64,000 nt of DNA from Roseiarcus sp963836695 (GCA_963836695.1 CAWIKX010000018.1:1-64000), one strand, 5' to 3'. Shown: positions 9,153-19,160, counted from the stretch's first letter. The notes: generated by a model from the letters alone, not told the origin. A program made the numbers and translations.

Positions 9153-10340
9153 TCAGGCGATATTGCGCAGCGTATCCGCGAGATCGGTCTTTTCCCAGGA
9201 AAAGCCGCCGTCCGCCTCCGGCGCGCGCCCGAAATGGCCGTAGGACGATGTCCGCGCGAAGATCGGGCGGTTCAGGCTGAGATGTTCGCGAATGCCCCGC
9301 GGACTCAGGTTCATGACGTCCGTGAGCGCGGTCTCAAGCTTCGCCTCATCGACGCGCCCCGTCTCATGCAAATTCGCGTAAATGGAGAGTGGCCGCGCCA
9401 CCCCGATGGCGTAGGAAAGCTGTATAGTGCAGCGATCGGCCAAGTCGGCCGCGACCACATTCTTGGCGAGATAGCGCGCCGCATATGCCGCCGAACGATC
9501 AACCTTTGTGGGGTCCTTGCCGGAAAAAGCGCCCCCGCCATGGGGCGCCGATCCACCGTAGGTGTCGACGATGATCTTTCGGCCCGTTAGGCCGCAGTCG
9601 CCGTCAGGACCGCCTATGAAGAATTTTCCGGTTGGATTAACGTGCCAAACCGTTTTCGGCGTGATCCAACCCTCGGGAAGCGCCGCCTTGACGTATGGGC
9701 GCACGAGGTCAGCGACATCCTCGGAAGTTAGCGACTCGACCAAATGCTGGTGGGATACGACGATCTGGGTCGCCTCAACCGGTTTGCCGTTTTGATAGCG
9801 GACGGTAACTTGACTTTTGGCGTCCGGTCCCAGGGTCTTTTCGGCGCCGGAATGACGAGCCTTTGAGATCCCTCTCAGGATCTCGTGGGAATAATACAGC
9901 GGCGCCGGCATGAATTCCGGCGTTTCGCGGCACGCGTAACCGAACATAATCCCTTGGTCGCCCGCCCCCTCGTCCTTATTTCCGCCCGCGTCTACGCCTT
10001 GCGCAATGTCCGCCGACTGGGCGTGCAACAACACCTCGACCTTGGCGTCGCGCCAATGAAAACCATCCTGCTCGTAGCCGATGTCCTTGATCGCGTTGCG
10101 GACCGTCGCCTCTATCTCTTCATTGGAGATTTTCGGCCCGCGAACTTCGCCGGCAAGAGTTACTCGATTGGTCGTGGCTAAAGTCTCGCAAGCGACCCGA
10201 ATTTGGTAAGGATCGATGCCCGCTTTGGAGCCTGCACGAAAGAACAGATCAACAATCTCATCGGAAATGCGGTCGCAAACCTTGTCTGGATGCCCTTCAG
10301 ACACAGATTCACTTGTGAACTCGTAATTTTGACGAGCCAT
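9153..10340 (-). CDS. metK: S-adenosylmethionine synthetase
   Basis: MetK makes SAM from methionine and ATP. The 395 residues carry the ATP and methionine signatures SEGHPDKVCDRISDE (residues 13-27), GAGDQGIMFGYA and GGGAFSGKDPTKVDRSAAY. A GGAG ribosome-binding site lies about 9 bases upstream of the ATG. The leader between 10341 and 10467 contains a small GC hairpin, but I could not recognise a SAM-responsive riboswitch by eye. The gene is intact and belongs to the conserved lnt-XRE-metK-trmB run. Confidence 0.97.
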   Translation of the reverse strand: MARQNYEFTSESVSEGHPDKVCDRISDEIVDLFFRAGSKAGIDPYQIRVACETLATTNRVTLAGEVRGPKISNEEIEATVRNAIKDIGYEQDGFHWRDAKVEVLLHAQSADIAQGVDAGGNKDEGAGDQGIMFGYACRETPEFMPAPLYYSHEILRGISKARHSGAEKTLGPDAKSQVTVRYQNGKPVEATQIVVSHQHLVESLTSEDVADLVRPYVKAALPEGWITPKTVWHVNPTGKFFIGGPDGDCGLTGRKIIVDTYGGSAPHGGGAFSGKDPTKVDRSAAYAARYLAKNVVAADLADRCTIQLSYAIGVARPLSIYANLHETGRVDEAKLETALTDVMNLSPRGIREHLSLNRPIFARTSSYGHFGRAPEADGGFSWEKTDLADTLRNIA

Positions 10341-10467
10341 ATGAACGATCTCCTGCCGGCGTCTTTCGCCACGAACCTTGCAGCCGCAGGGTCGCCCTCG
10401 GCCGCACGCGGCTGCTTTTGACAGCGGTCGTTCGGTCCGTCAAGCCGTTCTGGCTGGTTCGTTCGAT

Positions 10468-10893
10468 TTATCGAACGGCCAACTCGTCCGCGACTTCGTC
10501 TTGCGGCGACGCCAACGCAATCACCAGGTCAACGATGCGCCGTCGCACCTTGGGATCGCGAACTCGGAGAAACGCGCGGTTGAGCTGAAGGCCTTCCGTC
10601 GAAGCGAGGAAATCGACGACGTAGGATTGCGAGGATTCCTCGGCGAAGCCCGGCTCCGCCAAATCCGTTGGCGCGCCTTCGAAGAAATAGCCGGGCGAAA
10701 CTTCGAGCACGCGGGCGGTGTGCTGAAGGCGACTGGCGCTGATGCGGTTGGAGCCTTTCTCGTATTTTTGGACCTGCTGGAACGTCACGCCGAGCAGCTC
10801 CCCCAGTTTGCTCTGGCTCATGCCGAGCATCGTTCTCCGCATTCGCAATCGCGCGCCAACATAGACGTCGACGATGTTGGACACCTTGGACAT
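10468..10893 (-). CDS. XRE-family transcriptional regulator upstream of metK
   Basis: The helix-turn-helix reads VGARLRMRRTMLGMSQSKLG, then ELLGVTFQQVQKYEKGSNRI, followed by a C-terminal dimerisation part of about 80 residues. This small regulator is typically found between lnt and metK in alphaproteobacteria. I chose the ATG at 10893 because it puts MSKVSNIVDVYVG at the start as in relatives; in-frame ATGs at 10914 and 10920 are alternatives. It probably forms a transcription unit with metK. Confidence 0.88.
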   Translation of the reverse strand: MSKVSNIVDVYVGARLRMRRTMLGMSQSKLGELLGVTFQQVQKYEKGSNRISASRLQHTARVLEVSPGYFFEGAPTDLAEPGFAEESSQSYVVDFLASTEGLQLNRAFLRVRDPKVRRRIVDLVIALASPQDEVADELAVR

Positions 10894-11017
10894 AATCTTG
10901 AACTCGTGCCCCATAGCCATCGCAGCGCCTGAGTGAGGAATCAGTGACCTAAGGGAATGAGATAGCTGACACTCGGATAACGCGCAAGGGTGCATTTTTA
11001 CAATCGGCGGTGTTCCT

Positions 11018-12661
11018 TTACCCCCGATCCTTTCCCTTGAGAGCCGCCGCCAGAAAGGCCAACCCGATCAGCATTGCGCCAACCGATCCCAGCCGGGATT
11101 GCAACGTAGGCGCGAGCGCCTTGGGCAGTTCGGCGTCCAGCACGCCCTCCGCCCCGAGCGGAGCGACCGCGATTTCCCGCCCGAAACCGTCAAGCACCGC
11201 CGAAATGCCGGTATTGGCGTCGCGAACGAGCGGAAGTCCGAGTTCGATCGCCCGCAACCGCGCCTGCGCAAAGTGTTGATACGGCCCCGGCGTCAGACCG
11301 AACCAGGCGTCGTCGGTGACGTTGAGGAGCCACCCCGGGCGCGCGGCGCCGGATAAGAGATCCCCAATCTCGATCGGGAAGATCGCCTCGTAGCAGATGA
11401 GCGGCATTGCGTCCGGCAGGCCCGGAATACGAAGGATCCGTCGGCCCGAGCCGGCCTCGAAGCCGCCAGGAATGTCGACCATCTGCTCAATATGCGCCCA
11501 CTCGATCAGGCTTGCGAACGGCATATATTCGCCGAACGGCACCAGATGCTGCTTGTCGTAGCGCTGCGCCGAGAGCCCGTTGCGGCCGACAATTTCGATC
11601 GAATTGAAGTAGCGCGGCGGTCCGTCTCCGTCCTCGCGGCGCGCCGCGCCGGTGATCAGCGTCGCGCCATCCTTAAGGAAGTCGACGATCTGGGAAAGCG
11701 CCAGCGGGTCGCGCCCCAAAATGAATGGAAACGCCGACTCGGGCCAGATCAGGTGCGTAACGTCGCGAATTCCGGATCGATCGGGCGAGGTCGCGCGCTC
11801 CGAAAGGTCGAAATAGCGGCGCAGGATCGCTTGGCTGTTTTGCGGGCCGAAAGTGTTGTCGTCCTGGGCGACGTTGGGCTGGATGAGGCGCAGTTTCACC
11901 CCCGGCAAGGTCGCGCTCGGGGGCGCCGTCAGCCGGAACTCGCCAAAGGCGGCAAGCAGAACGAGCGCAAGCGCCGCGACGATCGTCGGCGCCGGATCGA
12001 ACCGGTTGTCGCTCACCCGCCAGAGCGTCGCAGGCGCCGCGAAGATCGCGATTGTGAGAAAGGTGAGCCCGTGCAGGCCGACGAGCGAGGCGGTCTGGGC
12101 AAGCGCCAGATTGACGCCGAGCGCCATCCCGAGGTCGTTCCAGGGGAAGCCGGTAAACAGGAGGCCGCGCGCCCATTCCGCCAACCCAAGCCCAAAGGCG
12201 AGGGCGAAAATGCGCATCGGTCCCGGCGACCACAAGAGGCGCGCGAGCGCGAAGCCTGCGGCCGGAAAGATGGCGAGCACGGCCGGCAGCGCCACAACCG
12301 CAAGCGGCAGCGCCCAGGCGAATTTGTCGGCCTCGACCAGAAGCGCCGAGCCGATCCACCAGAGGCCGGCGAGAAAATAGCCGAAGCCCATCCACCAGCC
12401 GGCGCCGAACGCCGCCCGCAGCGACGCCGCCAGAGGCCGGCCGGCTCGGTAGTCTTGCGCGCCGTCGATCAGCCAGACGGCGACGGCCAACGGGATGGCG
12501 ATCAACGGAAAAATCGAAAATGGCGGCAGCGCCAGCGCCCCGGCAGCCCCGGAGATGAAGGCGATGGCGCGTCGGCGCCAGCCCCAGGAGAGAATGACGC
12601 CCTCGATGAGCGAGGCCAGCCCATTGGCGCGGGGCAACATCGTGGAATCGGCAACGCTCAA
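11018..12661 (-). CDS. lnt: apolipoprotein N-acyltransferase
   Basis: Lnt adds the third acyl chain to lipoproteins in the inner membrane. An N-terminal block of six to seven hydrophobic segments is followed by a nitrilase domain carrying the catalytic triad: Glu in LIWPESAFPF, Lys in YDKQHLVPFGEYM, Cys in PLICYEAIFP. I prefer a TTG start at 12661 because AGGAAAGG lies 7 bases upstream. This gives 547 residues with little extra before the first membrane segment; ATG codons at 12694 and 12640 are alternatives. In related genomes the next gene upstream is corC, here 9.8 kb away beyond the island. Confidence 0.93.
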   Translation of the reverse strand: MSVADSTMLPRANGLASLIEGVILSWGWRRRAIAFISGAAGALALPPFSIFPLIAIPLAVAVWLIDGAQDYRAGRPLAASLRAAFGAGWWMGFGYFLAGLWWIGSALLVEADKFAWALPLAVVALPAVLAIFPAAGFALARLLWSPGPMRIFALAFGLGLAEWARGLLFTGFPWNDLGMALGVNLALAQTASLVGLHGLTFLTIAIFAAPATLWRVSDNRFDPAPTIVAALALVLLAAFGEFRLTAPPSATLPGVKLRLIQPNVAQDDNTFGPQNSQAILRRYFDLSERATSPDRSGIRDVTHLIWPESAFPFILGRDPLALSQIVDFLKDGATLITGAARREDGDGPPRYFNSIEIVGRNGLSAQRYDKQHLVPFGEYMPFASLIEWAHIEQMVDIPGGFEAGSGRRILRIPGLPDAMPLICYEAIFPIEIGDLLSGAARPGWLLNVTDDAWFGLTPGPYQHFAQARLRAIELGLPLVRDANTGISAVLDGFGREIAVAPLGAEGVLDAELPKALAPTLQSRLGSVGAMLIGLAFLAAALKGKDRG

Positions 12662-13020
12662 GGAGTAGCCTTTCCTCATCGGTCGAATCGCCATTTCCGA
12701 CCATAGCCCGAACCCCGGCTCAGGTTCGACTCTGGGTTTGGTCCACGCAACTCGCGCGCGAGTCTGGAGCGCGAGCCTTGAGTGGGGCCGGCCATGCCGG
12801 CCTTCGTACCTGGCTTGGCCCCTTTTGTGCAACCTCTGGGCGAGTTGCGGCGAAGCAAAACGAAATAAAACCTGGCTAAAACGGCCTAAACGCTAGTAAA
12901 TTAGCTTCGATTTACTAGCGTTTACTTCGGCGAATTGTGACTTTTCAATGGGTTATAAGCGAAAAAATTAAAAAAATTTGGCTCGTCTCTCCACTCGCCC
13001 TTGAGGTTGCGCGCGGGGCC
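12662..13020. other. intergenic region upstream of lnt, island boundary
   Basis: About 360 bp without a supportable gene. Its middle (12870-12970) is clearly AT-rich against the surrounding GC-rich DNA and holds the 15-bp inverted repeat described separately. This is the point where the core gene order breaks, so it should contain the lnt promoter and perhaps the left island junction. I could not identify an att core. Confidence 0.5.
12887..12924. repeat. perfect 15-bp inverted repeat
   Basis: The arms at 12887-12901 and 12910-12924 are exact reverse complements (TAAACGCTAGTAAAT and its complement) around an 8-base centre at 12902-12909. It sits in AT-rich DNA between lnt and the accessory island. 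There is no T-tract right after either arm, so it does not look like a classical terminator. A protein-binding operator or a recombination site is more likely. Confidence 0.85.
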
Positions 13021-13546
13021 TCAAAGGGACATCCATTGAGCAGCCTCGCTCTGGCCTTCCGGCTGCGTCCTGCCCGCTGCCGCCGGGTGAGCCGCAGCCT
13101 CGTCGGCGGGAATCTCGTCGATTGCCTCCCGAAGGATCGCCAGCCGCGTCGGCTCTGGCCTCCTTTGCCCGGAGGTTGTCGACCACGCGATTGATCTTGT
13201 CCATGAGCTTCTTGCGCGCATCGTCGTCATAGGCCTGGTTGGCGCTCGCGACGACCTGATAGCGGTCCAGCCGGTCGATCGCCTTGAGGTAAGGACCGAT
13301 CGCCGAAATATCGCCCGCCGCAATGGCCTCGGCCCCGAGTTGCACCGCAGGCGCCAAGCGGTCCAGTTGCAGCTTTGCGTGCTCGGCGCCGCTGTCGACC
13401 GCACGTTTCTTCAGCACCTCCGAGACGATCTGCCGGATGCGGTCGCGGCCGACGCCCTCTTCCTCCGCGATTTCATCATAGCCCCAGCCCTCGCGCAGCC
13501 GGGCGAAGACGCGCCGGCGTCTGAGAACCATGCCATGCGCGCCCAA
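13021..13546 (-). pseudogene. HTH protein, terminase-small-subunit-like, frameshifted near C-terminus
   Basis: The helix-turn-helix segment LRRRRVFARLREGWGYDEIA, then EEEGVGRDRIRQIVSEVL, is followed by a helical region (LDRLAPAVQLGAEAIAAGDI, LDRYQVVASANQAYDDDARK). Proteins of this form are widespread in Hyphomicrobiales; some are annotated as terminase small subunits. Around 13160 the frame shifts. The acidic, Ala-rich tail (LREAIDEIPADEAAAHP) continues in another frame to the stop at 13021. It is a minus-strand gene at the island edge. Function is uncertain. Confidence 0.5.
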
Positions 13547-13748
13547 CCGCCGGCGTCGGCTCGGCGGTGTTTCCTAAGATCCATGCTGAAATCTCCTTCA
13601 ACGCGGCCGCATACCGGAAAACGCCTCAGAATAGCATACTTTCGGAAATCCGTAAATTACATGCTTCGATAGGCTTCCGCCGAATAGACACTTCGGGAGA
13701 GAAAGAACTGATAAATCCGCCTCTTAACGATGGCATCGGAAACTTTGA

Positions 13749-13880
13749 GCATCATGGCCGGGCTTGTCCCGGCCATCCACGAGCGCGGCCGCAATGGCCG
13801 ACAGCAAAGGCTCATCCGACGCGCCGCGGACAGTTCAGCCTGCCGAACAGGCGGATAGCCGGTACAAGCCCGGCGATAAC
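13749..13880. repeat. palindromic intergenic repeat with two hairpins
   Basis: A perfect hairpin at 13754-13776 has ATGGCCGGG and CCCGGCCAT around a 5-base loop. A second, weaker related hairpin (GCCGG and CCGGC) lies at 13858-13874. The wording (GGCCGGGCTTGTCCCGGCC) is that of short palindromic repeats scattered between genes in many Hyphomicrobiales genomes. It may mark messenger ends or simply be a mobile repeat. Confidence 0.6.
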
Positions 13881-14080
13881 GACAGGATATAGCGAAGCTG
13901 CTCTCTTCCGGGCGCGTTCGCGGTGCGCAACCCCGCCGTCTCGAAGCGAGCCCGACTCGTTGCCTCACGCTGATGTCCGCTTGAACAAGGCTCGGGAGCG
14001 CGCTTGGCGAGGTGGGCTTCCCGGCGCTCTGGGACAAGGCGGTTCCCCCTCCCGGGCTCGAAAAGGGACTGAAGAGCCAA

Positions 14081-14104
14081 TGTTCGAATCCTATCGGGCG
14101 CGCC
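14081..14104 (+). other. possible tRNA 3-prime-end remnant
   Basis: The segment contains TTCGAATCC followed by an acceptor-like GC-rich end, as at the 3-prime end of a tRNA gene. The matching 5-prime half of a cloverleaf is missing upstream, so it is not a functional tRNA. Such fragments are left as att sites when elements integrate into tRNA genes. The call rests on the short motif only. Confidence 0.3.
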
Positions 14105-14365
14105 GCTTCGGAACAAAACCGGGCGCTCCTATATTGTTGCAATACGGATTGATTTGAGGGAACGCTTTGGATGAGGTCGGACGCACTTTCCGCCGACCCG
14201 AGACGATCGATCAGACATCTGAAAGGCCGCATCGCACGAGCGAATGCTCGAGGCGCGCGCCGTAAGCTTGATCTCAGGCGCCCAATCGGAATACGTAGGT
14301 CAAGAAAAAACTCGAAAACTCAATATTGAGCGGTAGCGGCTCACAAAGCTAAAGGAGTTGGTCTC

Positions 14366-14867
14366 ATGCCATTCAGCACTCTTCTTTTGTCCACGGCGAC
14401 GGTCGGAATGACAACGCTGACGTTCGCCATCGCTGCTCCAGCATCGGCGCAAGAGCATTATGGGCAGAGACATTACACGCACACGCATTACCATCATTAC
14501 GCGCATTCCCACTATCGCCACTACGCCCATTATAACGAGGGTCGTCAGATCATCGTTCACCGCAGAAACAACGCTCGTGCCGGCCCAAGGCTACGTCTGG
14601 GGACCCGTGGGGGCGGTCGGCACTGTCGTGGGCGGAACCGGCTATGCGGTCGGGGGAGTATTTACCGGCGCTGGTATGATCGTCGAGGGGGTCGTAGGGG
14701 GAGTGCTTGGCGGCGTGGCGGCTCTCTTCGGCTCCCCGCCTCCGTCGACCTACGCATACGGCGCCCCTTTCGCCGCGCCGTTCAATGGGGCTGGGACAGT
14801 GGCCGTGGCGCCGTTCCAGGCAGTGGGTGGCGCTTTCGGAGCGCCGGTCTCCCACCCCGTCTACTGA
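14366..14867 (+). pseudogene. His/Tyr-rich, Gly-zipper secreted protein, frameshifted
   Basis: The signal peptide ends at about residue 29 (IAAPASAQE). It is followed by a His/Tyr-rich stretch (HYTHTHYHHYAHSHYRHYAH) that could bind metal. A one-base shift near 14570 separates it from the natural C-terminal part. That part is a Gly-rich segment (VGTVVGGTGYAVGGVFTGAG, IVEGVVGGVLGGVAALFG) resembling membrane-associated glycine zippers, and it ends at 14867. An AAGGAG site lies about 8 bases before the ATG. Family and role are not known to me. Confidence 0.5.
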
Positions 14868-15013
14868 GCCGCTTCCGGCTACGGCTTCGCTCGACCATAT
14901 ACGCGGTCGCGCCCGATAAGCTCGGGTGCGGCCGGATAACCTGCATTCGTTCTCAGATGAACGTGCTTCCGCTCATGGAATCCCGCGGTCGGAAGCTCGC
15001 TTCTCGTATCTTC

Positions 15014-16771
15014 CTAGAGATCGAGCACGACGTCGCTCCGCGGACGGCTGCAGCAAATCAGGAGGTCGCCATCGTTCGGCGGTGTGAGCGGTTCGACGAA
15101 ATAATCGATCGCGCCGGCGATGAGCGCGGTCTCGCAATTGTGGCAGACGCCGGTGCGACACGCAAAGCGCACCGGCACATCGCAGGCCTCGGCCAGTTCG
15201 AGCAGGCTTTGAAACGCCGGATCCCAATGCAGGCTGAGATTGCTTCGCGCGAAAGACACCATCGGCCCCAAGCCTGCGGATCGATCGGGCAGATGCGGCG
15301 CCCGTGGCGGAGTGGCGACGACACCTGGCGTCATTGCAGGACCCGCGCCGAAATTCTCGCTGTGCAGCCGCTCGGCGGGCACGCCCCAACTGGCCAGGTC
15401 GGTGATAAGGCTGCTCATGAAGGCGGTCGGTCCGCAGAGATAGAAGTCCGCCTCGCGAGGCGCGCCTAATTCCTGCAGGACCCGCACGCTCAAGCGCCCC
15501 GGCCCATCAAAATCGATGCTCGCCCGGTCCGTTGCGCCAGGCGCGCTGTAACGGATGTGGCTATGGCCGTGAGGCAAGGATTTGAGCAGCGCCTGCGCCT
15601 CCGCGGCAAACGCAAGCTCAGCCCCATTTCGGGCGCCGTGAATCCACCAGACGTCTCGCCGCGAGCCGCCAGCGGCCAAGGCATGCAGCATGGCGAGCAC
15701 CGGCGTCAGCCCAATGCCGGCGCTCAAGAGGACCACAGGACCTTCGCCCTGCCCTAGCGTGAAAGCGCCGCGGGGAGCGCTTGCCTCGATGACATCGCCG
15801 CCCTTGAGCATGTCCTCGACATAAGTCCCAGCCGCGCCATTCGGCTCGCGCTTGATGCTGAGCCGCCAGCGCTCCGCACTGGGTTCGCCCGAAAGCGAGT
15901 AGCTGCGCAGGAGAGCCGCCGCCTCAGGCGCAGGTTTGAGCCGCAGCACGATAAACTGGCCAGGCGCCGCCGCAACGAGCGGACGACCATCGCTCGGCTC
16001 CAGCATGAGCGAGGTGACGTTCCTGCTCTCGCGCCGCTTGTCCGTAACCCTGAGCGGCCGGAACCCGGCCCAAGCGGCGCCGCCCGGCAGCGGACGACAG
16101 GGCGGGATTGCCGGCCTTCGAGCCGCTGCGTGCCTGCTCGAGCATCGTCTCAAACGAGGAGCGCCAGCCGGCGCTCAAAGCCGGGATGCGCACCGCCCTT
16201 TCCAGCCCGCTCCTCTGGGGTCCGGGCAGATAGAGGAGCGCATCAATCTCAGCGATGGTCATGCGCTCTGGGCCGGCCAGACCTTGGCGATCTCGCCGCC
16301 CGCCTCGACCTCGCCCTCCTCGAGGACACGAAAATAAAAGCCCGGCCTGTGATGCGCCACGACGAGCGCCGGCATCTGCGGTTCGTTCATCCGGATGCCG
16401 AGCCGGTAGCAGGTGACGCGCGGCTGCGTCACTTCGAAGAGCGCGCTTCCGATCCGATAACGATCGCCGATGCAGACCTCTGCGTCGGACAGGCCGTCAA
16501 TCGTGAAATTCTCGCCGAACTGTCCGTAAGCAAAGTCGTTGCGGCCGAGCTGAGCCTGCCAATAGCGGTACGAATCGATCTGATAGACGAAGACGGCGCG
16601 ATGCTCGCCGCCATGTCCTTGCAGATCGCCTTGTCCGTCTCCGTCAAGGTTGAGGCGCCACGCCATTCGACGACCCTCAACCGGCGTTTTCCAGATTCCG
16701 GTGCGCACGGTTTTGCCCTGCCACGGGACATCGCGCGGGAGGCCGACATTGACCGAAAGCAGGAGGGCCAT
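15014..16771 (-). pseudogene. MOSC domain-FAD/2Fe-2S oxidoreductase fusion, two frameshifts
   Basis: From 16771 the MOSC part reads MALLLSVNVGLPRDVPWQGK and HGGEHRAVFVYQIDSYRYW, then TQPRVTCYRLGIRMNEPQMP. A linker helix follows (MTIAEIDALLYLPGPQRSGL). Next is a ferredoxin-reductase unit with FAD motif RSYSLSG and NAD motif SAGIGLTPVLAMLHAL. The plant-type 2Fe-2S centre is C-RTGV-C-HN-C with a later Cys in LICCSRP. Frames change near 16275 and 16085, splitting the protein in three. Intact relatives probably pass electrons from NAD(P)H to molybdenum-cofactor or sulfur chemistry; the substrate is unknown. Confidence 0.7.
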
Positions 16772-17047
16772 CTCTCTCCCGTCGCCGACCCGGAAGCATC
16801 GTCGCAAGGCTTCCTAGCAGGATTGTGCGCCGGCGTCGTCCAGCCGAAACTTCGGCTGGTTGCCGACGCGCCAGAGATGGCCCCGCCGAACTCGGGGTAG
16901 AAGCGCGTAACAAAACTTACGTCGGCGCCGTATCTCGAACATGTGAGATCGTCGCGCCCTGCCCAATTGACGCCAATCGCGTTTGCAGCTCTCGCGAGAC
17001 GCCACGCCCGAATTGGCGGAGCGGAGCGGCGATGATCCCTTTCATTC

Positions 17048-18453
17048 ATGGAGAAGCCCATGCCTCAGCCCGAACACCTCGACGTTCTCATTCTCGGCAG
17101 CGGAGGCGGCGGCAAGCTGACGGCCTGGCACATGGGGCGATCGGGGAAGCGGACTGCGGTCATCGAGCGCAAATGGATCGGCGGCTCGTGCCCCAACATC
17201 GCATGTCTGCCAAGCAAGAACGAAATCCACAGCGCCGAGGTCGCGCATTTCGCGCGCACTGGCGCCGAGTTCGGCGTGATGACCGGCCCGATCAAGGTCG
17301 ACATGGCGAAGGTTCGCCAGCGTAAGCGCGACATGGTGCAGCGGCTCATCGACGCGCACTTGAAGAACTACCGGGAAAGCGGCGCCGAACTCATCATGGG
17401 GACGGGGCGCTTCGTCGCGCCGAAGACGATCGAAGTGAGCCTGAATGACGGAGGAACGCGGACGCTCGTCGGCGACAAGGTGTTCCTGAACGTGGGAACG
17501 CATGCGGCCATTCCCAATGTTCCAGGCCTAGAGGCGGCGAAACCGCTGACGCATATCGAAGCGCTCGAGCTCGACGTCTTGCCGGAGCACCTGATCGTGA
17601 TCGGCGGCGGCTATGCCGGCCTCGAATTGGCGCAGGCCTATCGCCGCTTCGGCGCCGAAGTGACTGTCGTCGAAGCCGGCCCTCAACTGATGGCCCGCGA
17701 GGATTCCGACGTCGCGCAGGAAATCCATCGGCTTCTGAGCAACGAAGGCCTCGCAATTCATGTCGGGGCCCAACTTCTCAAGGTCGAGGGCCAATCCGGC
17801 AAAGAGGTCAGGCTGGTCATGCGAACCAGCTCCGGCGAACAGACCATCGCTGGAAGCCACATCCTCGTCGCGGCCGGGCGCGTTCCAAACACCGCAGGGC
17901 CGGTCTCGACATTGCCGGCGTCGACTTGGACGACCGAGGGTTCGTTCGGGTCAACGAGCGGCTCGAGACGAGCGCGCCGGACGTCTGGGCTCTCGGCGAA
18001 TGCGCGGGCAGCCCGATGTTCACCCACATATCGGAGGACGACTTTCGCATCGTTCGCGACAATCTGGCTGGCGGAAAGCGCAGCACCCACGACAGATACA
18101 TTCCCTACTGCATGTTCACCGATCCGCCGCTCGCCCATGTGGGCTTGAGCGGGCGCGAAGCCGAACGTCAGGGCGTCAAGACTCGCATCGCCAAGCTGCC
18201 CATGAAAGCGGTCCTCAGCGCGCAGGCGACCGGGCAGACGGAAGGCTTCATGAAGGCCCTCGTCGGAGAGAGCGACGACCGCATTCTTGGGTTCAGTATG
18301 ATCGGCGCCGATGCCGGAGAAGTGTTGGCCGTCGTGCAGACCGCAATGATCGCGGGCCTGCCCTATACGACACTCCGCGACGCCGACTTCACCCATCCGA
18401 CTTTTTCCGAGGGATTGAACTTCCTGTTCTCGACCACGCCGCCGCGGGCATGA
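17048..18453 (+). pseudogene. mercuric-reductase-like FAD disulfide oxidoreductase, frameshifted
   Basis: The FAD motif LILGSGGGGKLTAWHMG is followed by a redox-active pair in GGSCPNIACLPSKN (two Cys four residues apart). Next comes the NAD-binding motif VIGGGYAGLELAQAYRRFGA. One frameshift near 17900 separates this from the rest of the second FAD segment (DVWALGECAGSPMFTH) and the dimerisation domain (GFSMIGADAGEVLAVVQTAM, then LRDADFTHPTFSEGL), ending at 18453. No metal-binding N-terminal domain or mer genes are present, so mercury reduction is not supported. It converges on the CGNR gene with a 9-bp gap. Confidence 0.75.
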
Positions 18454-18462
18454 GCGGCGCCG

Positions 18463-19082
18463 TCAGCCCTCAGCCTTGAGCCGATGGCGATGAGCGGCCT
18501 GCTTGGCGCGATTGCCGCACATCGCCATGCTGCACCACCTTGCCCCCTCGCCTTGTGTGGTCGGCGAAGATGAAAGTGCAGCGGTGTCCTCGCAGGCCCG
18601 GATGTTGGTGAAGTCCTCATCGCACACGCATCGCGCCAACGCCTCGGCGATCGGCGCCAGAGAGACTCGGGCGATCGCCAGCGCCGCGTCGTTTGCAGCT
18701 CCAAGCGATCGACTCCTCCGTCGGGACGCAAAGCTATGCGGCCGAACATTTCATCACGCCCGAGAATCGCGTTCAGGGGCCCAAGTTCACGGATCGCCTT
18801 TGGCGTGAGCGGCCGGCCCATATGCTTGCGGACAAAGTCTCTGAACCATTCGCGCAAGGCGCGCGCCTCACGAGCGATCTTATCGAGTTCGCGGGGCGGC
18901 GTCTGTGCCGTCAGCGCTTTGAGCGCGGGGACCGGGACCAGCTCCGCTTGAGCGAGCCACACAACAAGGCCCTCGCCATTCTCGAGCCAGTCAACCGGGG
19001 TTTCGACCGGCGTCGCAATGGAGTTCAGGAAATCGAGGCCCGGCAAGTTGGCAATGAAGTTTGCAGGCGGTCTAGAGAGCAC
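18463..19082 (-). pseudogene. ABATE/CGNR zinc-finger regulator, frameshifted
   Basis: The N-terminal ABATE-type domain (LPGLDFLNSIATPVETPVDW, EARALREWFRDFVRKHMGRP) is intact to about residue 150. The C-terminal zinc finger ends with the diagnostic MCGNRAKQAAHRHR in another frame. At least two indels lie between, around 18690 and 18560. These proteins are transcriptional regulators often divergent from the genes they control. Here the divergent neighbours are two alpha/beta hydrolases and an SDR, with an inverted repeat in the shared upstream region. Confidence 0.65.
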
Positions 19083-19131
19083 GATTTACACTAACCGGCG
19101 TGATGGTTGTTGACAAGTTATGCATCAGTCG

Positions 19132-19160
19132 TAACCTGCCAGATACCAAATAACAGGTTA
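19132..19160. promoter_or_regulatory. inverted repeat, candidate operator
   Basis: TAACCTG at 19132-19138 and its exact complement CAGGTTA at 19154-19160 flank a 15-base spacer. They lie midway between the divergent CGNR regulator and alpha/beta hydrolase genes. This geometry suits an operator for the CGNR protein; that link is inferred only from position. Confidence 0.4.

Larger units (their letters stand above)
13547..14365. other. intergenic region with repeat hairpins and a tRNA-end remnant
   Basis: About 820 bp with no gene that I can support; ORFs on both strands have no coherent protein pattern. It contains the paired palindromic repeat at 13749-13880 and a sequence at 14081-14104 resembling the T-arm and acceptor end of a tRNA. 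The rest shows nothing recognisable. Confidence 0.5.

Noticed and set aside
10341..10467. SAM-responsive riboswitch in the metK leader
   Set aside because: A small GC hairpin is present but I could not match the conserved core of a known SAM riboswitch class.
11492..12706. 404-codon plus-strand ORF opposite lnt
   Set aside because: It is Arg/Glu-rich with no domain pattern and lies wholly opposite a clear Lnt; a shadow of GC-rich codon use.
17048..18453. Mercury resistance gene merA
   Set aside because: The CxxxxC redox motif and fold fit the wider family, but there is no metal-binding N-terminal domain and no merR/T/P nearby.
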